64,000 nucleotides of DNA from Nymphalis io. Lineage: Eukaryota; Arthropoda; Insecta; Lepidoptera; Nymphalidae. Both the position numbers and the translations under genes were made by a program. Location: contig NC_065897.1 of NCBI RefSeq assembly GCF_905147045.1, forward strand, positions 5,161,001 to 5,225,000, written 5' to 3'. The notes under the pieces were generated by a model. The model had not been told where the DNA came from, made no database searches, and worked only from the letters and a program-made list of their open reading frames with translations. Below, piece after piece: positions 25,130 to 35,039 of the stretch. How positions within the stretch are numbered: position 1 is the stretch's first letter; each line of letters starts with the position of its first letter.

Positions 25130-25250
25130 AATCTTCGAACTTTATTCGAACTTTATTGGTAACACCTAAGCTGTAGATCAATCATTTAAGCATAAGACAT
25201 CAGCAATAATGAGGCATACAAAAAAAGTAATTGAGTCTAAAATAAAGTTA
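25130..25250. other. Spacer of the giant palindrome (121 bp)
   Basis: AT-rich loop between the two arms. It contains a short direct duplication of cgaactttatt (about 25136-25160) and no recognisable element. A folded transcript would be a 712-bp duplex closed by this loop. Confidence 0.9.
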
Positions 25251-25962
25251 CGATCGAGGTTAATGTAAGATAACAAGCCTTTAATGAAAACGACGAGACA
25301 AAATATTAAGAAACTCGGTTTTCAAAGCGTAACTTTTTCACTTAAAAGAATAAAAGATAATTATTAATAATTAATTAATGTCAGTAAAGTTTTTAAGGGT
25401 ACGTTATCAAAGAATAGTAATAACCTATTCTATATTACCTCGTAATTAAAATATAACACAATTCATTTAAAAATATAGCATTACATACTTAGTCACTGAT
25501 TTTACCCGACTTCGGGTAAAATCAGTGACTAAGTATCAGCATATAAAAACAATGTTTGTATGTGAATTAAATACCTGCAATTACATGGTGCCAAAAAAGA
25601 GCCACCACATATATATCCGACAGGCCCTTAATGGTTGAATTCTCTATGGAGTATTGTAGAATCTCAAATTACGAGAGAGATCCAACTGTCGTTCATCTTG
25701 AAAACGGACAAAGAATGCATTTCAAGAAAACATACAAGATAGAGCAATAAACCCACATACTTTGTCAAACAAGTGATTTTGTGAGAACTTTGACGTATTC
25801 AGACATTCCAACCTATGTATGACACGGAGAATTTTTAACGAAGAAAAAGAGGCAAAGCAAAAGTTAAACAACAAGGAATATGTTCACCAAATGCTTTAGG
25901 TATAATACTTTATGTACATTTGAATACATCCTTTGCTATTTACGTATGCTTTTGATTACCTT
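25251..25962 (-). repeat. Right arm of giant palindrome (712 bp)
   Basis: Reverse-complement partner of 24418-25129; position x pairs with 50380 minus x throughout. The outer edge is sharp: the bases just outside (24417 and 25963) do not pair. No target-site duplication is visible at the outer ends. It contains the perfect form of the internal 52-bp hairpin at 25485-25536. Confidence 0.97.
25485..25536. repeat. Perfect 25-bp inverted repeat with 2-base centre
   Basis: Two perfect 25-bp arms (starting atacttagtcactgatttta) meet around the centre ct. The same structure lies at 24844-24895 in the other arm with one arm mismatch at 24852. It looks like two transposon terminal inverted repeats joined head to head, which is an inference. 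Confidence 0.9.
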
Positions 25963-28239
25963 TCGTGGTCCAACATAATTTATATATAATTATCTGGACT
26001 TTGCGACGTTTAATGTAAACTTTCATTTATATTGCATTTGAATACCATATTTCCCCAAAACTTTTATCTGAGGATTTAAATTGTAATTGAGGCCTTGTAC
26101 AACGACACAAATATTGTTCTAACAATAATAAAAATAAATTAAGTATACATGAAAGGCACGAAGAACATGTCAGTGGAGCTACAATTATTATGAATTAAAA
26201 AAAAACCTAATTTATAGATATTCCCTTTCAGACTAAGAAACGTTGATGTTTGAAAGACAAGTTTTGTAAAACGAACTGTTTTTTTGACTTCTTACATAAC
26301 AGCTTTATAGCTTAAAGCTTAAGTAATAAAAACAGGGATTTCGTCTACAAAATCCCCACAACCATAGGACGTGATTGCTACAAAACCTGTTCCTTTTGTA
26401 CTTACTGAAAGAAACATGCTTGCAAATTTTGATATCTCGTATTTAGTAAATAGTTTTATTTTGTGTATGTAACAAAATAGATAAAAACAAATCAAATAAC
26501 AGGTAAGTTCTAAATCTAAGGAAAACACGAACAATCAAAAGGCTCAGAAAGCTCACAAAATCCACTTTGAATATTCAGTATTGCGGTATTTTTAAGAGTT
26601 CTTGGCTCTCCCAGAAACGATTATCCTCTCGTCAACTGCGAATTTTGCAAAATGGCGGAGCACTCCCGTTCTATTTACGCGCCACTCAATGAGTATTTAC
26701 TGTAATTTCAAACTCTTTACTTGATACCTTATTGAGTCGTAGTCTCTTGTTGAAGTTTAATTTTAATAAAGCGTTTTAAGGAATGTAAAACGATTCTACA
26801 GTTTACTGTAATTTATTACGCGCAAGGTTTGTAACAAATATAAGAAGTATTTTGCTCAAATTTGAAGAAATATACATTCGTCTCTAACTAGGTGAACGTA
26901 ACTTCGCTTATATTAAAATAAACATATAATTTTGTCTTGCCTCTTATTCTTTCAAATTGAAAATATAAGAATTTAACATGTCTACTTGTTTCATCAATCC
27001 AATCAATTTGACAGTTATACTAACTTACAACTTTTTGAATAACTCATAAAAAAACTATCTTTGTATTTTTTGTATAATAGTACCTACGCCTATAATACTA
27101 ATATTAATTTAATTGTTATATTTTGGTCATTATTTATATTATGACAATTTATAGTTTCAATAGTAGTCAGTATGTATACATATTTTGAGATACAGTTAGT
27201 TGATTTAGTCGGAAATGTAACTATAGGTTTTTTTGCACAGCATAATATATTTTAATATTTAATAGATAAGGCACCGTTAACAGTTTGAGCTTAAGGAAAT
27301 ATAATTTAAAAAAAAACAGCGATAATTTTCATTTTGACACGGTAATATTCTTCACCAAATAAGTATCTTAATACTATTTTTAATCATTTTCTGTTAAATA
27401 AAAATAAAGAGTATAATTATACTTTGCAATTTGGACGAGTTATTCTAGATTCTCTAAATTTATGTGATTAAACAAATGAAAAAAGACGTAGGATCTGCGA
27501 TAACGTTACGGGTAAAAAATTGATATTTTTTTTGTCCCGATATATTAATAATATATAGAAACAGTGTGAATATTTGTAAAGACAGGATAGACATTGATTG
27601 AAGAATCATCATCAGATTATTTCGTTGTTTTTTTATTATAATTTACGACTCACGACGATGTAGAATAATTTATTTTTATTTTTTTTAAATAATAAAAAGG
27701 CAAGCTTTCAAAAAATATTAATCACTTAAAAGTGAAAAATAACGAATTTTGGCTTTTAATTAAAAACTTTATATGAAAAACAGCCATATTAGTACTTATA
27801 ATAATTGTGCTACTTGAATGAAATAGCGCCGTTTAAAAAACACAAGTGACAAATTCACTGGTTTACCATTTCCATTTTTAAAACTACTCATTTACTAATT
27901 TTAGATCCTAACTCTATCAGTTCTTCATTCAGTTTGATATAATTCAAATTAATAATAGCGTTTAAATGTATAGGGAGGTACAACGAGCGACTACTCATTC
28001 ACAAACCGTTTTGGAGAAATGCCAGATGTTCCGGATGTTGCAGGACCGTGTAGACAATTCAATGATTATTATTATTATATTTATGAGAGCTGAGAAGATT
28101 CAAAGAATTTCATATTGTAAAATTGGAGGCAAAGCTTTAACTTTATTCGAAAGTTAAAACGTTCTATTTCTATAATTTAGTTTCAAAGTTTGCTAATTTT
28201 TAAAATTATGCCTTTTATTAAACTGACAACCAGATCACG
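25963..28239. other. AT-rich non-coding block
   Basis: No gene or repeat recognised between the palindrome and the LINE. Small open frames (26319-26534, 27966-28157) have no motif. Confidence 0.5.
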
Positions 28240-28275
28240 CTTTTTTTTTTTTTATATTCGCCGGGAGGGCAAATG

Positions 28276-28310
28276 ACTCTACTCCAACTGATGGTAAGTG
28301 GTAGTAGAGT
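28276..28310 (-). other. LINE 3' UTR stem-loop
   Basis: An inverted repeat in the LINE 3' UTR: actctact pairs with agtagagt around an inner helix and a loop containing the sense sequence ttaccat. This copy has a base change in the inner helix; the copy at 12186-12220 pairs better. Stem-loops at this place are known in CR1/L2-type LINEs as reverse-transcriptase recognition sites; the same role here is inferred. Confidence 0.6.
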
Positions 28311-28354
28311 CCAAACGCGACGACGGCCAGTACAGACGGGAAAAACGTTCTGCA

Positions 28355-30760
28355 CTAGCCGCCTTCGCCTTGCCGGCCCGCAAGATGCCTCTTCAAGCCT
28401 CGTTTGAAGGAACCCGGGTTGTAAGAGGAGGGGAACACGTGAGCTGGTAAGGAATTCCATTTTTTGGAAGTGCGACAAAGAAAGGAGTTGCCAAATTTCT
28501 TTGTTCGCGATGGAATTGATGTCACAGTTAGGCGGTGACATCGAGAACTAGCTCGCGTGGACTTGAGAAGGAAGGGGGAAGCGGGAATTAGAGAGAATAA
28601 TTCCTCAGAGCACTCGCCGTGATACAGTCGATAGAAAGCGCTCAGTGCTGCTATCTCACGACGCAATTGTAAAGGTTCAAGGGTGTTTGTGACCTTTACG
28701 TCGCCAATAATGCGTACGGCACGTCGCTGCAACCGGTCCAAGGCCTCAAGTAGGTACTTAGCGGAGCCATCCCAAAGGTGCGAGCAATATTCAACGCAAG
28801 ACCGTACCTGTGTTTTGTACAGCAAGCACAGTTGTTGTGGCGTGAAAAATCGCCGCACCTTGTTCAGAACTCCGAGTTTCCGTGAAGCTGTTTTTATAAC
28901 AGCCTCGATGTAATCCCTTGGACTAAGGTCGCAGCGAACGTCAATCCCCAGCATGGCGATTTTGCTTTGCATCACCAGCGGAGTACCACAGAGGGAGGGA
29001 AGAGGGGAAAATGTTGACTTTTTCGCCGTGAGAGCGCATACCTGTGTTTTCTTGGCATTAAACTCAACAAGATTATCAGAGCCCCATTTGGCGATGAGCT
29101 CTAACGTCCTATCGAGTTCAATGACAAGATTCTCCCGCCTCTCCTCAGTTTCCGCCCGCCCAGCCACTGCGCGTCCGTGGTATCCACCATGCACTGTACT
29201 ATCGTCTGCATAGCAATGTATGTTCCCAAGGGAGAGCATATCATTGATATGCAAAAGAAAGAGTGTGGGAGATAGCACAGATCCCTGGGGGACCCCAGCA
29301 TTCACTACATAGAATTGTGAAGCGCAACCATCTACTAAAACACGAAGGCTACGCTTGTGTAGGAAGCTGGCAATCCAGGTGCATAGCTGAGCAAGCAGAC
29401 CATATGCCGGTAGCTTGGAGAGAAGTCTTCTGTGCCAGACCCTGTCGAAAGCCTTGGAGATATCGAGGCTGACAGCCAACGATTCTGCATGCTTGTCGAT
29501 AGCTTCACCCCAGAGGTGTGTTACGTACGCTAGAAGATCACCTGTGGACCGTTTTGGTGGAAACCCGTACTGACGATCATTAATTAGGCAGTGATCTTCT
29601 AGGTAATGGATCAGTTGGTTGTTTAAAATCCGTTCCATCACCTTACAAAGTACTGAGGTGATAGCTATTGGCCGATAATTTGCCGGGTCAGACCGATCCC
29701 CTTTTTTGGGAACCGCTTGCACATTAGCTCTTCTCCAAGCCTCCGGCACACTTCCCGAAGAGAGAGAAAGTTGGAACAGGCGCGTTAATACAGGAGACAG
29801 CTCCGCTGCGCACTTCTTCAGCACTATGGCTGGTATTCCATCGGGACCGCTAGCTTTCCGTACATCAAGTGATTGCAGCTCCACACGCACATCACGTTGC
29901 CTGATTTTGATGTCAGGCATCGTATGGCCACATGCAGGTATTGTAGGTGGCAGTGCACTACAATCATCGATGACGGAATTGTCGGCAAAGAGTTTAGCCA
30001 GGAGATCAGCTTGCTCTTGCGGACTGTGAGCTAGCGATCCGTCCGGATTTCTGAGCGGTGGCAGCGAAGGCTGGCAGAAATTGTTTTGCACAGACTTGGT
30101 CAGACGCCAGAAGCTACGGGAGCCCCTAGGATGCGACACAAGGTCATGACCAATCTGTACAATGCGCTGTGCATCCGCTCTCGTGTATGCCTTTCTACAG
30201 GACTTGGAATTTTTATTATAGTTTGCTTTCAGTGAGTCAATGTTAGATGCCCCGCTAATACAGCCGTTGATCCACTTGCGATATGCCGCCTGCTTAGATG
30301 ATACAGCATCGGCACATTCACGAGTGAACCAACGGTTACGCGTACTCCTACTGACGAGATCTGAGCTAGGAATGTAGTATTCCATTCCCAGCATGATCTC
30401 GCCAGCAACAGCAGCGGCACTAGCTGACGGGTCATTCCCACTGAAGCAACGTTCCTTCCAAGGGACCGACGCATAGTAATCGCGCATACCGTCCCAATCC
30501 GCCGACTTATAGTACCAAACGCGACGTTTGCATACCGCTAGTGGCGGCAGCTTGGCCTGTGGCACTCTGGTAGAAATAAGGCTGTGATCCGAAGAGCCAA
30601 GAGGAGCCTGAACCACAACCTGATATTCCACCGGGTGAGAAGTCAGCAGAAGGTCCAGTAGAGAAGGTGCTTGCCCATCAATGTCTGGGATCCTGGTGGG
30701 CTGATCAACCAGTTGGGTCAAGTCATGTGTGAGAGCAAAAGCATTCCATTCATCCAGCAT
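28355..30760 (-). pseudogene. LINE ORF2, reverse transcriptase and C-terminal part (801 codons)
   Basis: The main open frame of the LINE. Residues 30-65 finish the endonuclease with the conserved SSDH (56-59). The reverse transcriptase covers about residues 340-600: NYRPIAITS (361-369), motif A DISKAFD (433-439), motif B AGVPQGSVLSP (488-498), motif C YADD (517-520) and FNAKKTQ (567-573). The C-terminal region (640-801) has the conserved RTSKKWNSLP and ends in GRQGEGG. All catalytic aspartates are present. The Met at 30760 is not the real start: the N-terminal half lies in two other frames upstream, so the protein is broken by frameshifts near 30750 and 31100. It would act at the target site in target-primed reverse transcription. 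Confidence 0.9.
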
Positions 30761-31100
30761 GGTCAGTTTTGAGGGATTTCAACCAGGATTCGTGGTGAGC
30801 ATTAAAATCCCCCAAAAACACCAATTCCGCGTTAGGAAATTGCTCTTGCGCAGCATCTGCCACCCGACTAAGATGGTCAAATAATCGGCTTGTCTCCAAG
30901 TCACCATTGTGGGATCTGTAGAGGCACACGTAGACTCGGCTCTGACGAACCAGGTCTACACGTACCACCAACATGGAGAAGGAGAAGTCCTCCAAGCAGC
31001 GTAGTCGGTGACAGCAAACATCCGTCCTGACGAACAAGCATACTCCGGCTTTCGCTTTGAAGGATTCTTCAAGCGTGTAGCCGGGATAATTAAGGTAGCT
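30750..31100 (-). pseudogene. LINE ORF2, middle endonuclease segment in a shifted frame
   Basis: The frame holding the centre of the AP-endonuclease domain: a segment ending VCLFVRTD, then VCLYRSHNGD and the catalytic-site motif LVFLGDFNAHHESWL. It stops soon after TDHAG at about 30750, whereas the continuation DEWNAFALTHD is in the next frame. A one-base indel therefore separates it from the reverse transcriptase part. Upstream it is offset from the N-terminal frame by another one-base loss near 31100. Confidence 0.85.
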
Positions 31101-31291
31101 GGTATCGCAGGACGGAGTATTTGTGTCTCCGTGAGAAACAACATTGCTGGCCGTGCTGTCTCGAGATGGTGGTGGACAGCGTTGAGGTTAGCGTGGAGTC
31201 CTCGGATGTTAGAGAACTCGACCTCAAACAGCGTGGGTATGGTGGGGGTGTGCACCGCTGAACGACCGTTATTTCTTATTTGCGCTACCAT
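31090..31291 (-). pseudogene. LINE ORF2, N-terminal endonuclease segment
   Basis: Starts at the likely ORF2 methionine (31289-31291, MVAQIRNN). It encodes the first endonuclease motifs, FSNIRGLHANLNAV and LFLTETQ, the latter with the catalytic glutamate. The same frame stays open upstream to 31567, but that part shows no recognisable domain and is read as leader. About 65 residues in, the frame shifts near 31100 and the homology continues in the next feature. Confidence 0.8.
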
Positions 31292-31650
31292 TGGAAAAAT
31301 TAGGAAAAGAGACGTGAGGCGAGCGACGTATTGCCGCGATGGGTGTTGTTCCAGTGGAGACGGCTGTTGAACCAATGCCGGGGGAAACTGTATTGACCTG
31401 CCGGACAGGGAGACCCGACTTACAATATAGATAGAAAAATGCAATACTGTACTATATTCAATATTAAGCTGAAGGTGAGATTGACTTGAAAATGTTTTTC
31501 GCTGTTTTTTTTTATCAGTAAGTAACTGTAAAAAATAGAAATTAATTTCTTGCAGGCGATGCCGCAAAACCTAGCTAGGTTGTAGATCTCAAATTCATCA
31601 AATTTATATTGTTATGTACATCAGAATAAGTGTTGGTATATAGTGTATTA

Positions 31651-31806
31651 CAAATCCATCTACCTGATTTGGCTCAGCCAAAATGCCAACGGATTTTTAT
31701 AGTCAAACTTGTTCACAACGCTATCAGAAGCGTTATCCGTATTGGGTTAGTGCCAACATTACAGGATGCTGATGCTTTCCGATCATACGCAGTCAAGTTG
31801 TTTTAA
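31651..31806 (+). other. Unassigned open segment, possible coding remnant
   Basis: About 50 codons without a stop before taa at 31804-31806, and no Met start. The reading is protein-like (LPDLAQPKCQR, LVHNAIRSVIRIGLV, ending SYAVKLF). It lies between the LINE 5' end and a D repeat. It may be a fragment of another element or an old exon; not recognised. Confidence 0.25.
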
Positions 31807-31832
31807 ATACTTATTTATGTTGACTTATCGGT

Positions 31833-32055
31833 ATACTTTTTTATATACCATATTAGCTCAAATGGCCACCTAATGGTTAGTGGTCACCAACGTAGATAGA
31901 CATTGGCGCTGCAAATAAATATTAACCGTTCCTGACATGTGCCAATACAACCACCAACCAATCTTAGGAACTCAGATGTTATCCTTTGTGCATGTAGTAT
32001 CCGATGAGTAGGTAGTACCTACACAGACGGGATTGCACAAAGCCCTACCACCAAG
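31833..32055 (-). mobile_element. Family D repeat with internal deletion
   Basis: Starts with the T-rich tail, then ggccacctaatggttagtgg and ccaaccaatcttaggaactc. It lacks the ggctcactcaccc middle part and ends gcacaaagccctaccacca. Confidence 0.8.
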
Positions 32056-32911
32056 TATAACTTACGTTTTTTTACTTTGCATTGTAGTAATATTTTAGGG
32101 GTGTAGTTAGTATTTTTTTAATTAGGGGTATATTATCGTTAAATGAGATCGTGGTTATATTTTCTTGGAGTTTAAATAAATTGATTTCTTGAATTATTTG
32201 TTCCATTTGGAAATAGCTACTGTAAGTTGAATTTTTATTAACACATATTCATGTTTTTTTATATATAATATGGATATTTTATTCAATCTCCATAGCGTCA
32301 GCGTGTGTGTTCACAAGTGTATATATTAAATACTTGGGGAGCTCAACTATTCAAATTCTCTTCTATACAACATACTTATAGGTTTAGATATAAAAGGATG
32401 GAGTAAGCTCCCGCGTTTGTGTGTACATATATGCTTAAAATCCTGTTTATTTACATACGTTCGTATGTCCGTAAATATTTCTATCACATCCGACGTAATC
32501 ACGTGATGAAGCAGATCACAACATCTGTGGTCGATTGTCACCCAGGAAAAATATTTGTAGACGCAAACGATATTTTTCGTAAGCGTAAAGTATGTATGCG
32601 TTCGAATTTCTAGACCCTCTATAAAGGAAACACTTTACTTACACCATTGGTGAAGCGGGCACAAATAGCGACTACGAAAAAAATTCTGGATTACAATCTG
32701 AAATTGACCGGATCACGGTAATGCTGGCCGAATATCATCCAGACCAGAGGAATTCAGAGTCCTTCAAGGAAGTCAACTGGTATACATTACTGGTATATAT
32801 ATATAAGACTGGACTCTACGATGTCAAAAGTTTTTAATTGTGAAACGTAGATTTTGATTGTCTTGTAAAAAAACATGCAGACACAATGAAATAATATTAA
32901 TATTAATTGAA
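32056..32911. other. AT-rich non-coding block
   Basis: Short overlapping open frames on both strands at 32347-32613 show no motif. Nothing else recognised. Confidence 0.45.
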
Positions 32912-32952
32912 TTTGTGTTTATAATTCATCTCGTGCTTGACGGTAAATAAAA
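32912..32952 (+). mobile_element. Family A SINE, tiny internal fragment
   Basis: tgtttataattcatctcgtg and cttgacggtaaa match the family body only. Confidence 0.6.
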
Positions 32953-32977
32953 ACGTTTACTATTATTATTTATTTAA

Positions 32978-33297
32978 CCGGAGGTCCTGGGTTCAAATCC
33001 TACGTTGGGCTATTAAAAAGTTATTGAGTTTTTCTGTCAAAAATTCTCAATAGCAGCCTGGACTCTTAAAGTTGGAAGTATGTACGGAGTGTACGTGTCT
33101 CAGAAAGCACATAAGGCCGTTTTTCCTGCGCCTGAACTTTTTCCGGTCGTGTCGAATTGCCGTCCTATCGGATTATGAGAGTTAGGAAATAGAGAGTGCA
33201 CCTGTGTTTGTGCACATAGTTGTGCACTGTAATATCTCCTGCGCAGTTGGCTTATCTCTCTTGATTGGCCACCGTTGCCGAAATCGGTCTGGAGGAC
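32978..33297 (+). mobile_element. Family B SINE, lacking the A-box end
   Basis: Begins at the B box (gaggtcctgggttcaaatcc), runs through tctgtcaaaaattctcaata, cctatcggattatgagagtt and gcgcagttggcttatctctc, and ends gtctggaggac. It matches the copy at 51.5 kb. Confidence 0.85.
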
Positions 33298-34401
33298 ATT
33301 ATAGTTGAATAATTGGCTTAGTAGTTCTTGAGACTCGCGACTTTTAAACGTGCTGATTCTCCAGAATTACAACAGTACTATAAATTGTAAAACTCAATTA
33401 TTTTTCTGTGTAAATATTGGGTAACCTTGATTTATGTGATAAAATATAGATAATTGTGAACTATATTACATAATACGCGATATATTAGTGCCGTAACAAA
33501 ACAGATAGTACAAAACTTTCTGGCGTCATTCCCACAGACCATTGGGATTGGTATGCGGTACTGCATTGAATTGTTTTAAAATTTCTCGCCACATCGATGT
33601 ACATAATACTTATTGAATAAAATATAATTACTTTTTGAACATTTAATATTATTAATTTTTATTATCGATTATTGCAGTTAAAATTGTATCGTTTTATTTT
33701 GGAACTTTTATGAATACAAATACTAAAAAACTTATATACGTAATATAAATATATAATAGGAATAATTGCTATCATATAACTATAAGTCATAATATAATTA
33801 ACAAATTCTATCGAAAAATGGCAAAAGAGATACACGTTTAAAAAACTGAAACATTACGATAATGATAACAGAAAATATTACGCCGAAATCGTCATAATTT
33901 CCTATTAAAGAAAAATAGAACAAGTGGCATTGAAAGTACAAAAAAAGTACACAGTAATGTACTTTTTCCTTTCGCAGTATATTATTTTGAAAGCCTTTAT
34001 GCCTTTATTCATAAATCACTGATAGCACATAATGTTAACACTATGGTATGACAATTATCTCTCTCATATCAAACTAAACTAGAGAAATATCCCTAATATA
34101 GTTTCGTGCAGTAACCTGGCTCCTTGCCAAAGCACATTCAACTTTGAGGACAAACTTCCCTTGGACAGTTTTATGATCACTCTTTCAAAATAAAAGCTAC
34201 GGTAGGTTGGATATTACAAAATATTCATTTAATATTCTTAGACTATAAACAGTTTTAATTATACTATAAAATATTTTAATCACATTACTGATGAGTAATC
34301 AACTATCAATATTTTTCTTCTTCCTTATTCCTACCCTGTTTTGTTGACCACAAAATATCCTGCCAATGCCATGTATAAATTAAACTTTAACTACTAGAAT
34401 C
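33298..34401. other. AT-rich non-coding block
   Basis: Nothing recognised except a small hairpin around aaagtac/gtacttt near 33947-33966. Confidence 0.5.
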
Positions 34402-34725
34402 ATTAACAGCCTGTTAATGTCCCACTGCTGGGCTAAGGTCTCCTCTCCCTTTTTTTAGGAGAAGGTTTAGAGCTTATTCCACCACGTTGCTCCAATGTGG
34501 GTTGGTAGAATACACATGTTACATAATTTCAATGAAATTAGACACATGCAGATTTCCTTGCTACGTTTTCCTTCACCGAGATGAATTATAATCACAAATT
34601 AAGCACAAGCGCGAGATCAATTATAATCACAAATTAAGCACATGAAAATTCAGTGGTGCTTGCCCGGGTTTGAACCCACGATCATCGGTTAAAATTCACG
34701 CGTTCTAACCACTAGGCCATCTCGT
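34402..34725 (-). mobile_element. Family A SINE with internal tandem duplication
   Basis: Full-length copy. About 35 bp of the body (gagatgaattataatcacaa and following) is repeated in tandem at 34578-34612 and 34613-34647 with few changes. Confidence 0.9.
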
Positions 34726-34737
34726 ACATTAATACTA

Positions 34738-35039
34738 ATTTTTTTTTATAGAATAGGAAGGTGGACGAGCATATGGGCCACCTGATGGTAAGTGGTCACC
34801 AACGTTACAATGCCAACGCCCTTAGACATTGGCATTGTAAGAAATGTCAACCATCGCTTATAGCCAATGCGCCATCAACCTTGGGAACTAAGATTTTATG
34901 TCCCTTGTGCCTGTAATTACACTGGCTCACTCACCCTTCAAACCGGAACACAACAATATCAAGTATTGCTGTTTTGCGGTAGAATATCTGGTGGGTGGTA
35001 CCTACCCAGACGAGCTTGCACAAAGCCCTACCACCAGTA
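34738..35039 (-). mobile_element. Family D repeat, full length
   Basis: Complete copy from the T-run and tagaataggaaggtggacga to caaagccctaccaccagta, starting 13 bp after the family A copy. The open frame at 34898-35140 is a by-product. Confidence 0.93.

Larger units (their letters stand above)
28240..31420 (-). mobile_element. Non-LTR retrotransposon (LINE), CR1-group, nearly whole ORF2, 5' truncated
   Basis: A minus-strand LINE. Read in sense it has a short leader, an ORF2 that begins with a likely start Met at 31289-31291, AP-endonuclease motifs, a reverse transcriptase, a 3' UTR of about 115 bp and a poly(A) tail (poly-T on the plus strand at 28241-28253). No ORF1 is recognisable upstream, so the copy is probably 5' truncated; the 5' edge near 31.4 kb is uncertain. 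The AP-endonuclease, the YADD reverse transcriptase and a C-terminus with an R.SK.WN.LP signature fit the CR1/Daphne-like part of the LINE tree. That assignment is from memory of the families, not a search. No convincing target-site duplication was found. Confidence 0.9.

Noticed and set aside
24418..25962. Palindrome as a long-read adapter or assembly artefact
   Set aside because: Not fully excluded, but the 121-bp unpaired spacer and five scattered arm differences fit a genomic structure better than a folded read.
28683..31370. Several plus-strand and alternative-frame open frames across the LINE
   Set aside because: They are shadows of the minus-strand ORF2; none has a domain of its own.
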